Of a stretch of 64,000 nucleotides of DNA, positions 61,627-64,000 are shown piece after piece (position 1 is the first letter of the stretch; the number at the start of each line of letters is the position of its first letter). This DNA is from an uncultured Flavobacteriaceae bacterium (lineage in GTDB: Bacteria > Bacteroidota > Bacteroidia > Flavobacteriales > Flavobacteriaceae). The DNA lies in assembly GCA_947502635.1 (NCBI GenBank), contig CANNAN010000005.1, forward strand, positions 248,001 through 312,000, in the 5' to 3' direction. A program made the translations under genes and the position numbers. The notes under the pieces were generated by a model. The model searched no databases, was not told the DNA's origin, and saw nothing but the letters and a program-made list of their open reading frames with translations.

Positions 61627-63042
61627 ATGAAAAAATTTAAAATCTTTTTTACTGGTATCGCAGTAGTTCTTGGAATTCTAATTTCCTGCGATGAATCAGA
61701 TATAGACTTAAAAAATCCGAATCAGTTATTAGCGGTAACATTTTTTAAATCTAGTACACAATTAGAGTCGGCAGTAACTGCAGCTTATACATACCTTCAA
61801 GAAACAGGTAATTATGCAAGATATCAATTTTATATTAATGATAATATTGCTGGAGAAAATTATGCGGCAGGTAATTTAGAAGCAGATAAAGTACAAATGA
61901 TTCAGCGAAATGTTGATGAAGCTAATAATGGTAATAGACAGTATTGGCAACATAATTACCAAGGTATAGGGCGCTGTAATTTTGTTATTGTAAATGAAGA
62001 AAATTTTGAAAACATACCAACTGGCGAAATAGCAGCCAGATTAGGGGAAGCACGATTTTTAAGAGCGCTTTTTTACTTTAATTTAGTTAATAAATATGGT
62101 GAAATTCCTTTGGTGTTAGATTTGGAGATTGTAGAAGGGGGGAGACCTAAATCATCAATAGCAGATATATACAATGCGATTGTTACAGATTTACAGTTTG
62201 CAACTAGTAATTTACCTGCAAAAGGAACACAAGAGCATGGCAGACCAACGTCTGGAGCTGCTTGGGCACTGTTAGGGAAAGTGTTATTGCAAAATGGGGA
62301 TGCAGCTGGAGCAAAAACAGCCTTAGCAAATGTGACAGGATATAGTTTGGTAGATAACTACAGGGATAATTTTACCGTGGCAGGAGAGTTTAACGATGAA
62401 TCTATATTTGAAGTGATTTATGATGAATCTAAAGGAGAGGGAGACTCTTGGAATCAAAATGGACTTGGGAATTCTGAAACGTCTTTTAGAGCTCAAGAGT
62501 ATTCGGGATGGTATAATGTAAAACCAAGTCAATTACTTTTAGATGAGTATGAAGATGGAGATGCCCGTTATGCAGATACTTTTTATTCTATTGATGCTAG
62601 CGATAATGGTACCATGACTAATACTTTTAATAATGGTAATAGTACATTTACTTCTGGAACTATTGGGCCAGATGATAATCCTGCTTGGAGAAAGTATCAA
62701 AACTTAGATGATAGAGGTGTGGAAACGTTTTGGAGTGGTATTAATGCCAGGGTACTTCGTTATGCAGATGTGCTGCTTATGAAGGCAGAAGCGGAAATAC
62801 GTTCAGGCGGGTCTGAAGCTGTAGCTTTAGGGTTTTTAAATGAAGTTCGGTCAAGGGCGTCCGTGGCTATGCCAGATGTTTCAGTATCAGGTACTACGGC
62901 AATTTTAGATGCTATAAAGCATGAACGGTGGGTAGAATTAGCAGGCGAACAGTCTAGATGGTTAGACTTACAGCGTTTCGATGGTGATTCGTATTTAATG
63001 CCAATACCAAACATAGAATTGCAGGGTAATACCAATTTATAA
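61627..63042 (+). CDS. SusD/RagB-family lipoprotein
   Basis: 471 aa. The lipobox GILISC (Cys21) is followed by DESDIDLKNPNQLLAVTFFKSSTQLESAVTAAY, a normal RagB start. The scaffold helices ARLGEARFLRALFYFNLVNKYGEIPLV and RVLRYADVLLMKAEAEIRSGG and the C-terminal RWVELAGEQSRWLDLQRF are highly conserved SusD motifs. It is a surface partner of the SusC encoded immediately upstream. It is followed by a strong stem-loop before the next gene. Confidence 0.94.
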   Translation: MKKFKIFFTGIAVVLGILISCDESDIDLKNPNQLLAVTFFKSSTQLESAVTAAYTYLQETGNYARYQFYINDNIAGENYAAGNLEADKVQMIQRNVDEANNGNRQYWQHNYQGIGRCNFVIVNEENFENIPTGEIAARLGEARFLRALFYFNLVNKYGEIPLVLDLEIVEGGRPKSSIADIYNAIVTDLQFATSNLPAKGTQEHGRPTSGAAWALLGKVLLQNGDAAGAKTALANVTGYSLVDNYRDNFTVAGEFNDESIFEVIYDESKGEGDSWNQNGLGNSETSFRAQEYSGWYNVKPSQLLLDEYEDGDARYADTFYSIDASDNGTMTNTFNNGNSTFTSGTIGPDDNPAWRKYQNLDDRGVETFWSGINARVLRYADVLLMKAEAEIRSGGSEAVALGFLNEVRSRASVAMPDVSVSGTTAILDAIKHERWVELAGEQSRWLDLQRFDGDSYLMPIPNIELQGNTNL

Positions 63043-63083
63043 ACACATTTGATTAGTTTAGTTTTTTATTAATTTGATTTATC

Positions 63084-63118
63084 AGAAAATCCTGTATACT
63101 TGTTATATAGGATTTTCT
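63084..63118 (+). terminator. Stem-loop between susD and FG-GAP gene
   Basis: AGAAAATCCTGTATA (63084-63098) pairs with TATATAGGATTTTCT (63104-63118) with one G-U pair and a 5-base loop. T-rich sequence follows (ATATTTGTTTTATT). A terminator or attenuator within the operon. Confidence 0.6.
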
Positions 63119-63151
63119 ATATTTGTTTTATTCCCAAAAATTAGTTTCATT

Positions 63152-64000
63152 ATGAAATTATTTAAGAGCCTTTTACTTCTAGTCTTTATTGTCTCTTGTT
63201 CAAAAAATATTGAAAAAAAACAGTTTACATTATTAAGCTCTGAAGCGACGGGAATTGATTTTGAAAATATTTTAACAGAATCAGACACTCTAAATTATTT
63301 TAACTATCCATATATTTATATGGGAGGAGGTATCGCCGTGGGTGATTTTAATAATGATAATTTACAAGACCTGTATTTTACTGGTAATATGGTTAGTAAT
63401 AAGCTTTACCTTAATAAAAATGCTTTAACTTTTGAAGATGTGACAGAGAAAGCTAATGCAGGCTTGTCGAATAACGATTGGTTTTTAGGAGTCACTACTA
63501 TAGATATTAATAATGATGGCTGGTTAGATATCTATTTAAGCGTGTCTGGGAAAAAAGAAACATGTCCAAATAAATTATTAGTAAATCAGGGGTTAAATGA
63601 AGCGGGTCATATAACATTTAAAGAAGAAGCCGAAAAATATGGTATTGCAGATAAAGGGCATAGTACACAGAGTACTTTTTTCGATTATGATAATGATGGT
63701 GATCTGGATTTGTATGTTGCTAATTACCCCGTAACACCCTTTAAAACGTCACCAGATACTTTTAAACAACTTATAAGACATGCGTCATCAAGGCATTCTA
63801 ATCATTTATATGAAAATCATGGCGGGGTGTTTACAGATGTTACGAAAGAGGCGGGAATGTTATCATATAGCTTGTCTTTGAGTGCTAGTGTAAGCGATTT
63901 AAATAATGATGGGTACAAAGATATTTATGTTAGTAATGACTTTGCAAGTGCAGATTTTTGTTATATAAATAATGGGGATGGTACGTTTCGAAATACTGTC
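63152..64000 (+). CDS. FG-GAP/VCBS (CRTAC1/ASPIC-type) lipoprotein, partial
   Basis: The first 283 codons are in the window; the gene continues past 64000. It begins MKLFKSLLLLVFIVSC with a lipobox (Cys16). Repeated calcium-binding FG-GAP units follow: GIAVGDFNNDNLQDLYFTG, DINNDGWLDIYLS, DYDNDGDLDLYVAN and DLNNDGYKDIYVSN, the pattern of VCBS/CRTAC1 beta-propeller proteins that usually end in an ASPIC/UnbV domain. These are surface lipoproteins very often encoded beside SusCD in flavobacteria, with a suspected role in polysaccharide binding or cleavage. The start is clear and lies 33 bases after the stem-loop. Confidence 0.88.
   Translation, partial: MKLFKSLLLLVFIVSCSKNIEKKQFTLLSSEATGIDFENILTESDTLNYFNYPYIYMGGGIAVGDFNNDNLQDLYFTGNMVSNKLYLNKNALTFEDVTEKANAGLSNNDWFLGVTTIDINNDGWLDIYLSVSGKKETCPNKLLVNQGLNEAGHITFKEEAEKYGIADKGHSTQSTFFDYDNDGDLDLYVANYPVTPFKTSPDTFKQLIRHASSRHSNHLYENHGGVFTDVTKEAGMLSYSLSLSASVSDLNNDGYKDIYVSNDFASADFCYINNGDGTFRNTV

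Noticed and set aside
1-64000. CRISPR array, tRNA or rRNA genes
   Set aside because: No regularly spaced identical repeats, no cloverleaf-type sequence ending in CCA or a GGTTCAAATCC-like T-arm, and no rRNA signature was seen by eye; a covariance-model scan would be decisive.

Overview
The window looks like the chromosome of a marine or free-living flavobacterium (Bacteroidota, Flavobacteriaceae-like). The evidence is very AT-rich DNA, no Shine-Dalgarno-type leaders, TAnnTTTG-like promoter elements, three SusC/SusD pairs, a hybrid two-component system (HTCS), and many lipoproteins with the sequence style of that group. No rRNA, tRNA, CRISPR array, transposase or integrase was recognised.

Region 1 (1-9129, + strand) is the end of an exopolysaccharide locus. 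It encodes an APH-fold kinase-like protein, two GT4 glycosyltransferases, a WecG/TagA-type GT26, a WecA/MraY-type initiating phosphotransferase, a Wza-type export lipoprotein and a Wzc-type tyrosine kinase with a Tyr-rich tail.

Region 2 (9199-22464) is a GlcNAc/chitin-oligosaccharide utilisation locus. A minus-strand operon runs SusC, SusD, a NagB/PIG-L fusion and a GH20 hexosaminidase. The divergent plus-strand genes encode a LytS/LytT pair, a sugar MFS permease and a NagX-like membrane acyltransferase. Two near-identical 14-bp repeats exactly 21 bp apart lie between susC and lytS and look like a LytTR operator. The locus ends in a frameshifted GH85 remnant and a ~97% identical copy of the 3' end of wzc, so the whole block is flanked by direct repeats of wzc.

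Region 3 (23395-29433) is the most unusual part. Five tightly packed genes encode a caspase-like protease with an intact His/Cys dyad, a large unrecognised protein, a ComEC-like metallo-beta-lactamase-fold hydrolase, an amidohydrolase whose barrel is interrupted by membrane helices, and a small multi-TM protein. This is the best candidate for an undescribed system; a conflict/defence or regulated-death role is inference only.

Region 4 (29434-36885) is accessory. It holds a gene fragment, a one-TM protein, a highly structured intergenic region, a 57-aa lipopeptide gene not otherwise obvious, a TPR histidine kinase and its response regulator, four small proteins (YjzC-like, DUF2188, DUF4177-like, YidD-like), a solitary HsdR-N-type nuclease-like protein, a thermonuclease and a zinc-motif protein.

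Region 5 (37056-54235) is a second glycan locus: a GH63/GH37-like lipoprotein glycosidase, a 1422-aa HTCS, SusC/SusD, an SSS symporter, a membrane-anchored AraC regulator and a GPH symporter. A 21-bp sequence found upstream of both the glycosidase and susC, in the same orientation relative to transcription, is a likely HTCS site. Region 6 (54655-64000) is a third locus with a GH3 beta-glucosidase, a cupin-AraC regulator, SusC/SusD and the start of an FG-GAP/ASPIC-type lipoprotein that runs off the window.
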